This document shows positions 1 through 7,100 of a stretch of DNA of 9,642 nt, piece by piece; within the stretch, counting starts at the first letter, position 1, and every line of letters begins with the position of its first letter. Origin of the DNA: JAIRQK01 sp047974135 (lineage in GTDB: Bacteria > Campylobacterota > Campylobacteria > Campylobacterales > Campylobacteraceae); NCBI GenBank assembly GCA_047974135.1, contig JBKECC010000040.1, forward strand, positions 1-9,642, read 5' to 3'. The notes under the pieces were generated by a model. It did no database searches and was not told the origin of the DNA. It saw only the letters and a program-made list of their open reading frames with translations. Position numbers and translations under genes: made by a program.

Positions 1-1
1 G

Positions 2-274
2 CAAAGTTTAGAAAAAGCACAAAATGCAACAAATTTTCAACTACAGTTTTACTCGCTTTTATGTGAAAATCAGGGAAATTTATCTTAGCCACTTTACTTC
101 AGACAGTCAAATTCAAATCTCTTAAATGAGCTTTTTTTTAATGAAAAAAAAGAGAAGTTATTTGAAAATATCGAAGAGTTAAAAAACACAAAAGAGTTTA
201 ATTTTATAAAAACTACTGATTTATCAAACTGCCTTTATTGTCCATTTACCAAACTTTGTAGAGGTGAGTTATGA
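2..274 (+). pseudogene. addB: AddB-like recombination nuclease subunit, C-terminal end, interrupted by an in-frame TAG
   Basis: The 5' part lies outside the window. The frame ending in TGA at 272-274 reads back to position 2 with one interruption, TAG at 86-88. The last residues contain C-x2-C-P-F-x3-C (Cys codons 230-232, 239-241, 257-259), followed by R-G-E-L and stop. This is the C-terminal cysteine cluster that, with a more N-terminal cysteine, holds a 4Fe-4S 'staple' around the PD-(D/E)XK nuclease domain of AddB proteins. Known family role: AddB pairs with AddA to unwind and resect double-strand DNA ends for RecA-dependent repair. The stop overlaps the addA start (ATGA at 271-274), so the two genes would be translationally coupled. 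The 28 codons before the TAG and 61 codons after it are in the same frame and both look protein-like, so a single substitution explains the break. Termination at the TAG would remove the three cysteines. The identification rests on the cysteine motif plus the neighbour; the upstream domains cannot be seen. Confidence 0.72.
86..88 (+). other. Premature in-frame TAG in addB
   Basis: In the addB frame the residues before this codon read GNLS and those after read PLYF. No other frame stays open across it, and no frameshift is needed to continue. AAG, CAG, GAG or another one-step codon could be the ancestor; the original residue is not known. Confidence 0.75.
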
Positions 275-2349
275 GTTTTGAGAGAAATTTAGCCTTACTT
301 GCAAGTGCAGGAAGTGGCAAAACTTTTGCACTAAGTACAAGATACATCGCACTTTTACTACTAAGCGCAAAACCTTCAAATATCGTAGCTTTGACTTTTA
401 CCAAAAAAGCTGCAAATGAGATGAAATCAAGGGTTTTTGAAACCTTGCAAAACTTAGAAAATAAAGAAGCAGAGTTAAAAGAGCTTTGCAAACTTTTGGA
501 GACAAACAAAGAGGAGATTTTAGAAAAAAGAGATGCTGTTTTAAAAAACTTTTTAGAAGCAAATATAAAAATTTCAACCATCGACTCATTTTTTGGTTTG
601 ATTTTACGTAAATTTTCCCTTCATTTAGGACTTTTACCAGACTTTACAAACACAGAAAGAAGCAGTGAAAAAAGACTAAAAAGAGCTTTCATAAAAAATG
701 CAAAGAGAAAAGATGCTTACAACTCTTTAGTGCATTTTGCAAACTTTGGCAAAAAAAGCTTAAATGACTTTTTTGCATTTTTTGAACTTTTGTACGAGAA
801 AGATAGCGAGATAGAAAACTTTTCGTATGAGAGGATTTTGTATCCAAATGAGAGCGAAGTGATGTTGCTTGTAAATACGATAAAAGATTTTTTAGTTAGC
901 CAAAATGCATCTGAAACTGCATTAAATCAGTTTAGCGTTGAAGATGTAAATGAGTTAGCCAAAAAAGGTTTTTGGAAGTATGAGAGTTTAAATTATCGAA
1001 CTTTTTCAAAGGTTTTCGCACCAAAACTTGATGAATTGTATCTTGGGTTAAAAGACAAACTTTACAACTTTTACAACCAAAAAGAGAAGTATTGGCTTGG
1101 TGAACTTTTTTACCTTTTTGGGCTTTATAAAAGTGCTAGACAAAGTGAAGCCAAAAAAAGAGATGAGCTTTCGTTTACAGATGTAACAAATGCTGTGTAT
1201 TCGCTTCTTTACAATCACATAGACAGCGAGTTTTTGTATTTTAGACTTGATGCAAATATAGAACATTTGCTTATTGATGAGTTTCAAGATACAAACATTG
1301 TTCAGTATAAAATCTTAAAGCCAATCATCGAAGAGATAACCGCTGGCGTTGGCGTCAAAGAGTTTAAAAGCTTTTTTTATGTTGGAGATATAAAGCAGTC
1401 GATTTATAGATTTCGTGGAGGCGCAAAAGCACTTTTTTCAAATGTTGCAAAGATTTTTAATGTCAAAGTTGATTCTCTTATTTATAACTTTAGAAGCTCT
1501 TTTGAAGTGGTAAACTTTGTAAATAGCACATTTTCTAACATCATAAAAAATTACGAAAATCAAACTCCAACAAAAAAAGATGGCTTTGTTGAAGTCTTTA
1601 CATGTAAAGAGATTTTGGATGATTTGTCGCTAAAAGTAAAAGAGTTGCTTGAAGCTAAAATTGATCCAAATGATATAGCCGTACTTTGCGTTACCAACAA
1701 AGATGCACAGCTTATAAAAACAAAGCTAAAAGAGGATTTTTTAAACTTACATGTAAACACAGAAAGTACCGTAAAACTCATAAATTCGCCAAATGTTGAA
1801 ATTGTTTTAGAGTTTATGAAATATCTCTATTTTGAAGATGAACTCTACGGGCGAAACTTTCAAGTTTTGATAGGGGAAAGTTTTGAAACTCTGCCAAACG
1901 TTGAAGGATTTAGCACCTTTGATAAACCGCTAAATATCTTAAATAAGTGCATAAAAAAGTTTAATTTAAATGCGAACGACATCGACATTGTTAAATTTAT
2001 AGAAGTTAGCTCAAACTTTGATGATTTAGAATCTTTACTTTTTGGGCTTGATGAACTTGGTGAAAAGTCTGCAAATAAAGAGAGTTTAGGTATAAAAGTC
2101 TTAACTATACACAAATCAAAAGGCTTGGAATTTCCTCATGTTATAGTCTTAGATAAGATTCAAAGAACAAACGCTAGAGGTGATTTGTTGATGTTTGATT
2201 ATGACGATATAGAGTTAAAGCAGATATTTATATCTATGATCAGTCGTGAATTTGTTGATAATGCTTATAAAAAGGCAAAAGAAAAAGAGGAACTTTTAAG
2301 CATTGAAGATACGCAAAATCAGCTTTATGTTTCTTTTACAAGAGCTTAA
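271..2349 (+). CDS. addA: Helicase half of AddA (translatable 692-residue fragment)
   Basis: This is the part that ribosomes would make if the TAA is real. Visible SF1 helicase motifs in order: Walker A A-S-A-G-S-G-K-T at residues 11-18; motif Ia A-L-T-F-T-K-K-A-A near residues 50-58; Walker B D-E-F-Q-D at 336-340; motif III G-D-x-K-Q-S-I-Y-R-F-R-G at 372-383; motif IV-type Y-N-F-R-S near 405; motif V T-I-H-K-S-K-G-L-E-F at 612-621; and motif VI Q-L-Y-V-S-F-T-R-A at 684-692, where it is cut. All ATPase residues before the cut look canonical, so the protein could still bind ATP, but the nuclease is missing. It contains two TTACATGTAA palindromes (1598-1607, 1747-1756). The fragment may be unstable; that is inference. 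Confidence 0.8.
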   Translation: MSFERNLALLASAGSGKTFALSTRYIALLLLSAKPSNIVALTFTKKAANEMKSRVFETLQNLENKEAELKELCKLLETNKEEILEKRDAVLKNFLEANIKISTIDSFFGLILRKFSLHLGLLPDFTNTERSSEKRLKRAFIKNAKRKDAYNSLVHFANFGKKSLNDFFAFFELLYEKDSEIENFSYERILYPNESEVMLLVNTIKDFLVSQNASETALNQFSVEDVNELAKKGFWKYESLNYRTFSKVFAPKLDELYLGLKDKLYNFYNQKEKYWLGELFYLFGLYKSARQSEAKKRDELSFTDVTNAVYSLLYNHIDSEFLYFRLDANIEHLLIDEFQDTNIVQYKILKPIIEEITAGVGVKEFKSFFYVGDIKQSIYRFRGGAKALFSNVAKIFNVKVDSLIYNFRSSFEVVNFVNSTFSNIIKNYENQTPTKKDGFVEVFTCKEILDDLSLKVKELLEAKIDPNDIAVLCVTNKDAQLIKTKLKEDFLNLHVNTESTVKLINSPNVEIVLEFMKYLYFEDELYGRNFQVLIGESFETLPNVEGFSTFDKPLNILNKCIKKFNLNANDIDIVKFIEVSSNFDDLESLLFGLDELGEKSANKESLGIKVLTIHKSKGLEFPHVIVLDKIQRTNARGDLLMFDYDDIELKQIFISMISREFVDNAYKKAKEKEELLSIEDTQNQLYVSFTRA
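1598..1607. repeat. TTACATGTAA palindrome, inside addA (copy 1)
   Basis: Perfect copy extended to TTTACATGTAAA at 1597-1608. It encodes F-T-C-K (residues 443-446) in addA. Its reading-frame offset differs from that of the other two addA copies. Confidence 0.85.
1747..1756. repeat. TTACATGTAA palindrome, inside addA (copy 2)
   Basis: Perfect copy encoding L-H-V-N from residue 493 of addA, 139 bp after the end of copy 1. Confidence 0.85.
2347..2349 (+). other. Premature in-frame TAA in addA
   Basis: The codon follows F-T-R-A of helicase motif VI and precedes N-S-L-N-I-I, exactly where a Lys (AAA/AAG) is expected in UvrD/RecB helicases. Genes on both sides (rplM, rpsI, nifJ) use TAA as their true stop, so reassignment of TAA as a sense codon is not plausible here. 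Confidence 0.85.
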
Positions 2350-2985
2350 AATTCTCTTAATATTATAAAAAAAGATAAAGGTTCGATTTTTGATATTTTA
2401 AACCTTGAAGATAGAAGTTATGGTACTTTAAAGCCAAAAACAAAATCTTTACATGTAAAAGAAAAAAACAGCATTTTAGAGTACAAAAAAGAGTTTTATG
2501 GCAAGCAAGAAGTAGCAAAAGAGAAAGATGAAAATGATGGAAATTACTTAAATATCTACTTTGGTATGGCACTTCACTATACGCTAGAGATGATGAATGA
2601 GTTTAACGATCAAGAGCTTGAAAACGCACTAATTTCTTCAAAAAATAGATACGGAAGTTTACTTGAAAATAGCGCATTTATCTCTATAAAAAGAAGAGTT
2701 TCAAATCTTTTAAATGATGAAGAGTTTAAGTTTTTGATACAAAATGGCGAAGTGTTTAAAGAGCAACCATTTATGTTTAGAGAAAACAGAAAACAGATAG
2801 ATTTGCTTGTAAAATTAAAAGATAAGCTTGTTATCATCGACTACAAAACTTCTCCATTTGTTAGAGAGTCTCACATAACGCAAGTAAATGAGTATAAAGA
2901 TGCCTTACAAGAGATAACAAAAACAAAAACGGAAGCAATCATTTACTATCTACATGAAGAGAGAGTTGAAGTTAAAAAAGTGTAA
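2350..2985 (+). pseudogene. addA: Nuclease half of AddA, downstream of the premature stop
   Basis: This piece is in the same frame as the helicase half. It begins N-S-L-N-I-I-K-K, the usual continuation after the FTRAK motif. It then shows the AddA/RecB-type PD-(D/E)XK nuclease signature: G-x3-H around residues 765-769 of the full frame, Asp 844 in Q-I-D-L-L, D-Y-K at 857-859 (I-I-D-Y-K-T), and Q-x3-Y at 871-875. The first ATG in the piece is at 2566, inside the nuclease fold at the G-M-A-L-H motif, with no purine-rich ribosome site before it. Independent translation as a working nuclease is therefore unlikely. The catalytic residues are all retained, which argues that the break is recent or artefactual. 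Confidence 0.75.
2449..2458. repeat. TTACATGTAA palindrome, inside addA (copy 3)
   Basis: Perfect copy extended to TTTACATGTAAA at 2448-2459. It encodes L-H-V-K from residue 727, in the linker between the helicase and nuclease domains, downstream of the premature TAA. Confidence 0.85.
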
Positions 2986-3013
2986 AATGTCATCCTTTTA
3001 CTCTTTCAAATCT

Positions 3014-3023
3014 TTACATGTAA
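3014..3023. repeat. TTACATGTAA palindrome, addA-rplM gap
   Basis: Perfect 10-bp palindrome, extended to TTTACATGTAAA at 3013-3024, lying 28 bp after the addA stop. It is followed by C and five T, so it might act as a weak transcription end, but its own stem is only 4 bp with a CATG loop. It is one of eight copies in the window. Confidence 0.85.
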
Positions 3024-3086
3024 ACTTTTTAAATATATAAAACTTACAAATAACTGAATTTAAGCTATATGTAAGAATTATTTAAC

Positions 3087-3092
3087 TACAAT
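3087..3092 (+). promoter_or_regulatory. Possible -10 element for the rplM-rpsI operon
   Basis: TACAAT lies 42 bp before the rplM start, in an AT-rich gap of 149 bp. No convincing -35 hexamer is visible, which is common for sigma-70 promoters of Campylobacterota. The assignment is a guess from position and hexamer similarity. TATATGTAAGAAT just upstream is an alternative. Confidence 0.3.
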
Positions 3093-3134
3093 CTCTTTTT
3101 TTAAAAAAACACTTAGGCAAAAAGGTAAAGAGCC

Positions 3135-3560
3135 ATGACTGTTACTAAAATATTAAAACCAAATGAAGTTCAAAGAGACTGGATAGTAGTTGATGCTGAA
3201 GGTAAAAAATTTGGACGTGTTTTAACTGAGGTTGCCACACTTTTACGTGGTAAACATAAACCATCTTATACTCCAAATGTTGATTGCGGAGATTTTGTAA
3301 TTATCATCAATGCAAATAAATTTGATTTTAGTGGAAATAAATTAGATGCAAAGCTGTATCACACACACAGCGGTTATTTTGGAAGCACAAAAAGCGAAAA
3401 GCTTGGAGATATGCTTGAAAAAAATACAGTAAAATTGTACAAACTTGCAGTGCGCGGAATGCTTCCTAAAACAACTTTAGGTAAAGCAATGATTAAAAAA
3501 CTAAAAGTATATGCAGGTAGTGAACATCCACATACTGCACAAGTAAGCAAAGGAAAATAA
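3135..3560 (+). CDS. rplM: 50S ribosomal protein L13
   Basis: The 141-residue product matches the usual bacterial L13 length (about 142). L13 is an early-assembling large-subunit protein that binds 23S rRNA. Recognisable family stretches are the W-x-V-V-D-A-x-G-x2-F-G-R start (residues 16-28), L-L-R-G-K-H-K-P-x-Y-T-P near 36-47, H-T-H-S-G-Y near 75-80, and V-R-G-M-L-P-K-T-x-L-G near 107-117. The ATG is preceded by AAAAAGG about 10 bases upstream and gives the standard N-terminus. rpsI follows after two bases, the conserved rplM-rpsI operon. The gene is intact with no internal stop, in contrast to addA and addB just upstream. Confidence 0.98.
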   Translation: MTVTKILKPNEVQRDWIVVDAEGKKFGRVLTEVATLLRGKHKPSYTPNVDCGDFVIIINANKFDFSGNKLDAKLYHTHSGYFGSTKSEKLGDMLEKNTVKLYKLAVRGMLPKTTLGKAMIKKLKVYAGSEHPHTAQVSKGK

Positions 3561-3562
3561 TT

Positions 3563-3955
3563 ATGGCAAAAGCAGTATACGCAACAGGTAAAAGAAAATC
3601 AGCTGTAGCAAAAGTGTGGGTAAAATCTGGAAAAGGCGCTATGGATATAAATGGTGTTGATTTAAATACTTGGCTTGGTGGACATGAAGCTATCAAGTTG
3701 AAAGTTGTTCAACCACTTCTTGCTACAAAACAAGAGACATTGATGGATATTAAGGCTACTGTAATGGGTGGTGGATACTCAGCTCAAGCAGAAGCTTTAA
3801 GACATGGTATCTCAAAAGCATTAGCTCTTATGGACGTAGATTTCCGTGCTGTTTTAAAACCAAAAGGACTTTTAACAAGAGATTCTCGTGTTGTTGAAAG
3901 AAAGAAATTTGGTAAGAAAAAAGCAAGAAGAAGCCCACAATTCTCAAAAAGATAA
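3563..3955 (+). CDS. rpsI: 30S ribosomal protein S9
   Basis: The 130-residue product has the standard S9 length. S9 is a small-subunit head protein whose basic C-terminal tail reaches the P-site tRNA. Family marks are Y-A-T-G-K-R-K-S-A-V-A-K-V near residues 5-17, G-G-G-Y-S-A-Q-A-E-A-L-R-H-G-I near 70-84, and the tail K-K-A-R-R-S-P-Q-F-S-K-R. Its ribosome site (AAAGGAAAA) lies in the last codons of rplM and the start is two bases after the rplM stop, so the two are co-transcribed and probably coupled. A hairpin terminator follows 20 bp after the stop. Confidence 0.98.
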   Translation: MAKAVYATGKRKSAVAKVWVKSGKGAMDINGVDLNTWLGGHEAIKLKVVQPLLATKQETLMDIKATVMGGGYSAQAEALRHGISKALALMDVDFRAVLKPKGLLTRDSRVVERKKFGKKKARRSPQFSKR

Positions 3956-3975
3956 TTTTTATATACTTATCACAC

Positions 3976-4006
3976 AGAGCCTATTTTATGGGCTCTTTCT
4001 CCTTTT
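3976..4006 (+). terminator. Rho-independent terminator of rplM-rpsI
   Basis: AGAGCC (3976-3981) pairs perfectly with GGCTCT (3991-3996) around a 9-base loop and is followed by the T-rich run TTCTCCTTTT. It begins 20 bp after the rpsI stop. The six-bp GC-containing stem stands out in this AT-rich gap. Confidence 0.8.
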
Positions 4007-4014
4007 ACATGTAA
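4005..4014. repeat. TTACATGTAA palindrome, rpsI-nifJ gap
   Basis: Perfect copy of the repeated 10-bp palindrome, starting in the T-run of the rpsI terminator. Its role is unknown. Confidence 0.85.
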
Positions 4015-4052
4015 CTCTCTCTTTTCTCAAACTTACACAAAAATTTTTTAAT

Positions 4053-4067
4053 TAATAATCATTTTAC
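4053..4067 (+). promoter_or_regulatory. Weak Fur-box-like sequence upstream of nifJ
   Basis: TAATAATCATTTTAC matches 10 of the 14 specified positions of the 7-1-7 Fur consensus TGATAATnATTATCA. It lies about 30 bp upstream of a possible -10 (GATAAAAT at 4095-4102). In DNA this AT-rich such a match can arise by chance, so this is tentative. Confidence 0.25.
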
Positions 4068-4096
4068 AATTACACATTTATTAAGTCATATATTGA

Positions 4097-4102
4097 TAAA
4101 AT
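4097..4102 (+). promoter_or_regulatory. Possible -10 element of nifJ
   Basis: TAAAAT, within TTGATAAAAT, lies 35 bp before the nifJ start, downstream of the rpsI terminator. The terminator implies that nifJ needs its own promoter, and this is the best hexamer in the gap. No clear -35 is seen. Confidence 0.35.
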
Positions 4103-4137
4103 CTAGGAAAATTTTCATTTTACCATAAAGGATTTAC

Positions 4138-7100
4138 ATGGCAAAAGTTATGGCCACAATGGATGGTAACGAAGCTGCTGCTTATGCATCTTATGCATTT
4201 ACAGAAGTTGCAGGAATATATCCAATTACTCCATCATCTCCAATGGCTGATTTTACAGACTTATGGGCTGCACAAGGAAAGAAAAATATCTTTGGTATGC
4301 CTGTTCGTGTTGTTGAAATGCAAAGCGAAGGTGGAGCAGCTGGAACAGTGCATGGCTCACTTCAAGCAGGAGCGTTAACTACTACATATACAGCTTCTCA
4401 AGGCTTACTACTTAAAATTCCAAATATGTACAAAATAGCAGGGCAATTGCTTCCTGGTGTTATACATGTAAGTGCAAGAACACTTGCAACTCACGCGCTT
4501 TCTATCTTTGGTGATCACCAAGATATTTATGCCTGTAGACAGACAGGTTTTGCGATGCTCTCATCTGGCTCAGTTCAACAAGTTATGGATTTAGCAGGTA
4601 TTGCGCATCTTGCAGCCATCAAAGGAAGAGTGCCATTTTTACACTTTTTTGATGGTTTTAGAACTTCACATGAGATACAAAAGATAGAGTTGATGGATTA
4701 TGAAGTTTATAAAAAACTTGTTGATATGGAAGCTATTAAAAAATTTAGAGCAGATGCCCTAAGCCCTGATTCTCCAAAAACAAGAGGAACTGCACAAAAC
4801 GACGATATCTACTTCCAAGGAAGAGAGGTTCAAAATAAATTTTACGATGCTGTTCCAGATATTGTAAATGAATATATGAAAGAGATTTCAAAAGTAACTG
4901 GACGCGAATATAAACCTTTTACATTTTATGGACATAAAGATGCAGAAAATATCATAGTTGCTATGGGTTCTGTTACAGAGTGTATCAAAGAAGTTGTTGA
5001 TTATTTGGTTGCAAAAGGTGAAAAAGTTGGACTCATAACTCCGCACCTTTATAGACCATTTAGTGTTAAATACATGATGGATGTAATGCCAAAAAGCGTT
5101 AAAAAGATAGCAGTTTTAGATAGAACAAAAGAGGCAGGATCTATCGGCGAGCCATTACTTTTAGATATACAATCAGCATTTTATGGTAAAGCAAATGCTC
5201 CAGTTATAGTTGGAGGAAGATATGGATTATCTTCAAAAGATGTAGAACCTTCTCAAATGTTTGCAGTATTTAAAAATTTAGATGAAAAAGTACCAAAAAG
5301 TGATTTTACTGTTGGTATCGTTGATGATGTTACATTTAAATCTCTTGAGCCTGCACTTGGCATCGATTTAAGTGACAAAGACACAAAAGAGTGCTTGTTT
5401 TATGGACTTGGAGCTGATGGTACAGTTGGAGCAAATAAAAACTCTGTTAAGATTATTGGCGATCAAACTTCTATGTACGCTCAAGCATACTTTGCTTATG
5501 ATTCAAAAAAATCGGGTGGTTTTACGAGATCACACTTAAGATTTGGTAAAAATCCAATCCGTTCTACTTATTTGGTATCAAACCCTCATTTTGTTGCATG
5601 TTCTGTTGCTGCATATCTTGATATTTATGCTGTTATTGATGGTATTAGAAAAAAAGGAACATTTTTACTAAACTCAATCTGGGATGCAAAAGAGACAGTA
5701 CAAAAAATTCCTAACAGAGTTAAAAAAATCTTAGCACAAAAAGAGGTAAACTTTTATATCATCAACGCTACAAAACTAGCTCGTGATATAGGGCTTGGAA
5801 ATAGAAGTAATACAATCATGCAATCTGCATTTTTCAAATTAGCCGATATCATACCTTTTGAACAAGCTCAAGATTTTATGAAAAAACAAGCCTATAAGTC
5901 TTATAAAAATAAAGGCGATAAGATAGTTGAGATGAACTACAAAGCTATTGATGTTGGAGCTGATGGACTTGTAAAAGTTCCAGTTGATCCAGCTTGGGCA
6001 AGTTTACCAGATGAAAAACTTGGTGGTGAAAACAAATACGTAGGTACAGCCTTTGTTGAAAAGATTTCAAAACCTATGAACGCTGCTCTTGGAGATAGTT
6101 TGCCGGTGTCTGCATTTAAAGGTTATGAAGACGGAACTTTTGAACACGGAACAACTGAGTATGAAAAAAGAGGCGTTGGTGTAACTGTTCCAAAATGGAT
6201 AGAAGAGAATTGTATACAGTGTAACCAATGTGCATTTGTTTGTCCTCACGCAGTTATCCGTCCATTTTTGATTAATGAAAAAGAATTTGCAGCTGCTCCT
6301 GCTGGAGTAAAAGAACATAGCATAGGTGCAAAAGGCAAGGGAACTGAAGGATTAAAATACAAAATCCAAGTATCTCCACTTGACTGTACAGGATGCGATT
6401 TATGTGCTATGGAGTGTCCATCAAAAGAGAAATCTCTTGTCATGGTTCCACTTGAAGAGATGTTGGCTGCGCATGAGCAAGAAAATGCTGATTATCTATT
6501 TAAAAATGTAAAATACAAAGATGATATTTTAAATAAATCAAGTGTAAAAGGTATCGGTTTTGCACAACCACTTTTTGAATTTCATGGTGCATGTCCAGGA
6601 TGTGGTGAAACTCCATACATTACTCTTGCAACAAGACTTTTTGGTGAGAGTATGATTATAGCAAATGCAACAGGATGTTCATCTATTTACGGTGCTTCTG
6701 CTCCTTCAACTCCGTATAGAAAAAGCAACGAAAATGGACGCGGTCCAGCTTGGGGCAATTCGCTTTTTGAAGATAATGCTGAGTTTGGATACGGAATGAA
6801 AGTTGCTGATGACTCTTTAAGACACAGAATTTATACAATCATGGAAAAAACAGTAGATAAAGTTCCAAATGCCTTGTCTGCTCTTTATAGAGATTGGATG
6901 GAAAATTATGGTGATAGAGTAAAAAGTTTAGAGATTAGAAACTTACTCGTTCCTCAACTTGAAGCAAATAAAAATGCAGAAGGTGTTGATGAATTACTTT
7001 GTATTAAAAACCATCTTGCAAAACGCTCTCAATGGATAATTGGTGGAGATGGTTGGGCTTATGATATAGGCTTTGGTGGCTTGGATCACGTTTTGGCTCG

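Larger units (their letters stand above)
271..2985 (+). pseudogene. addA: AddA/RecB-like helicase-nuclease, split by an in-frame TAA
   Basis: The whole frame spans about 904 codons, close to what I expect for epsilonproteobacterial AddA. It encodes a UvrD/RecB-type superfamily 1 helicase followed by a PD-(D/E)XK nuclease, the catalytic subunit that works with AddB on double-strand DNA ends in the cytoplasm. The start ATG at 271 overlaps the addB stop and has a GAGGTGA ribosome site (261-267) within addB. TAA at codon 693 (2347-2349) falls directly after the helicase motif VI residues F-T-R-A, where family members normally have Lys (FTRAK). The following 211 codons remain in the same frame and encode the complete nuclease domain ending at TAA 2983-2985. 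Nothing else in the frame is broken. A single A-to-T change (AAA to TAA) is the simplest explanation. If real, the product lacks the nuclease and the end of motif VI, so AddAB activity is probably lost. A sequencing error is the main alternative. The order addB-addA-rplM-rpsI matches Campylobacter. Confidence 0.88.

Noticed and set aside
132..151. T8 (132-139) and A8 (144-151) homopolymer runs in the addB tail, as possible phase-variation tracts.
   Set aside because: The frame is correct through both runs, the known phase-variable tracts in this phylum are mainly G/C, and the gene break is a substitution rather than a shift.
246..581. A minus-strand frame of 111 codons rich in Phe, Ser and Lys over the addA start.
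   Set aside because: It is antisense to the Walker A and motif Ia region; the composition reflects reverse reading of Lys/Glu-rich codons.
2347..2352. Programmed readthrough, frameshifting or stop-codon reassignment at the addA TAA.
   Set aside because: No slippery heptamer or downstream hairpin is apparent, the frame is unchanged on both sides, and TAA ends rplM, rpsI and nifJ. A point mutation or base-call error is simpler.
2566..2985. A separate small nuclease gene starting at ATG 2566.
   Set aside because: It is in the same frame as addA, has no ribosome site, and begins inside the nuclease fold. It is better read as the tail of the interrupted addA.
4133..4142. TTACATGGCA at the nifJ start codon, sharing seven bases with the repeated palindrome.
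   Set aside because: It is only a half match. ATG plus an upstream TTTAC is common in AT-rich leaders, so it is not counted as a copy.
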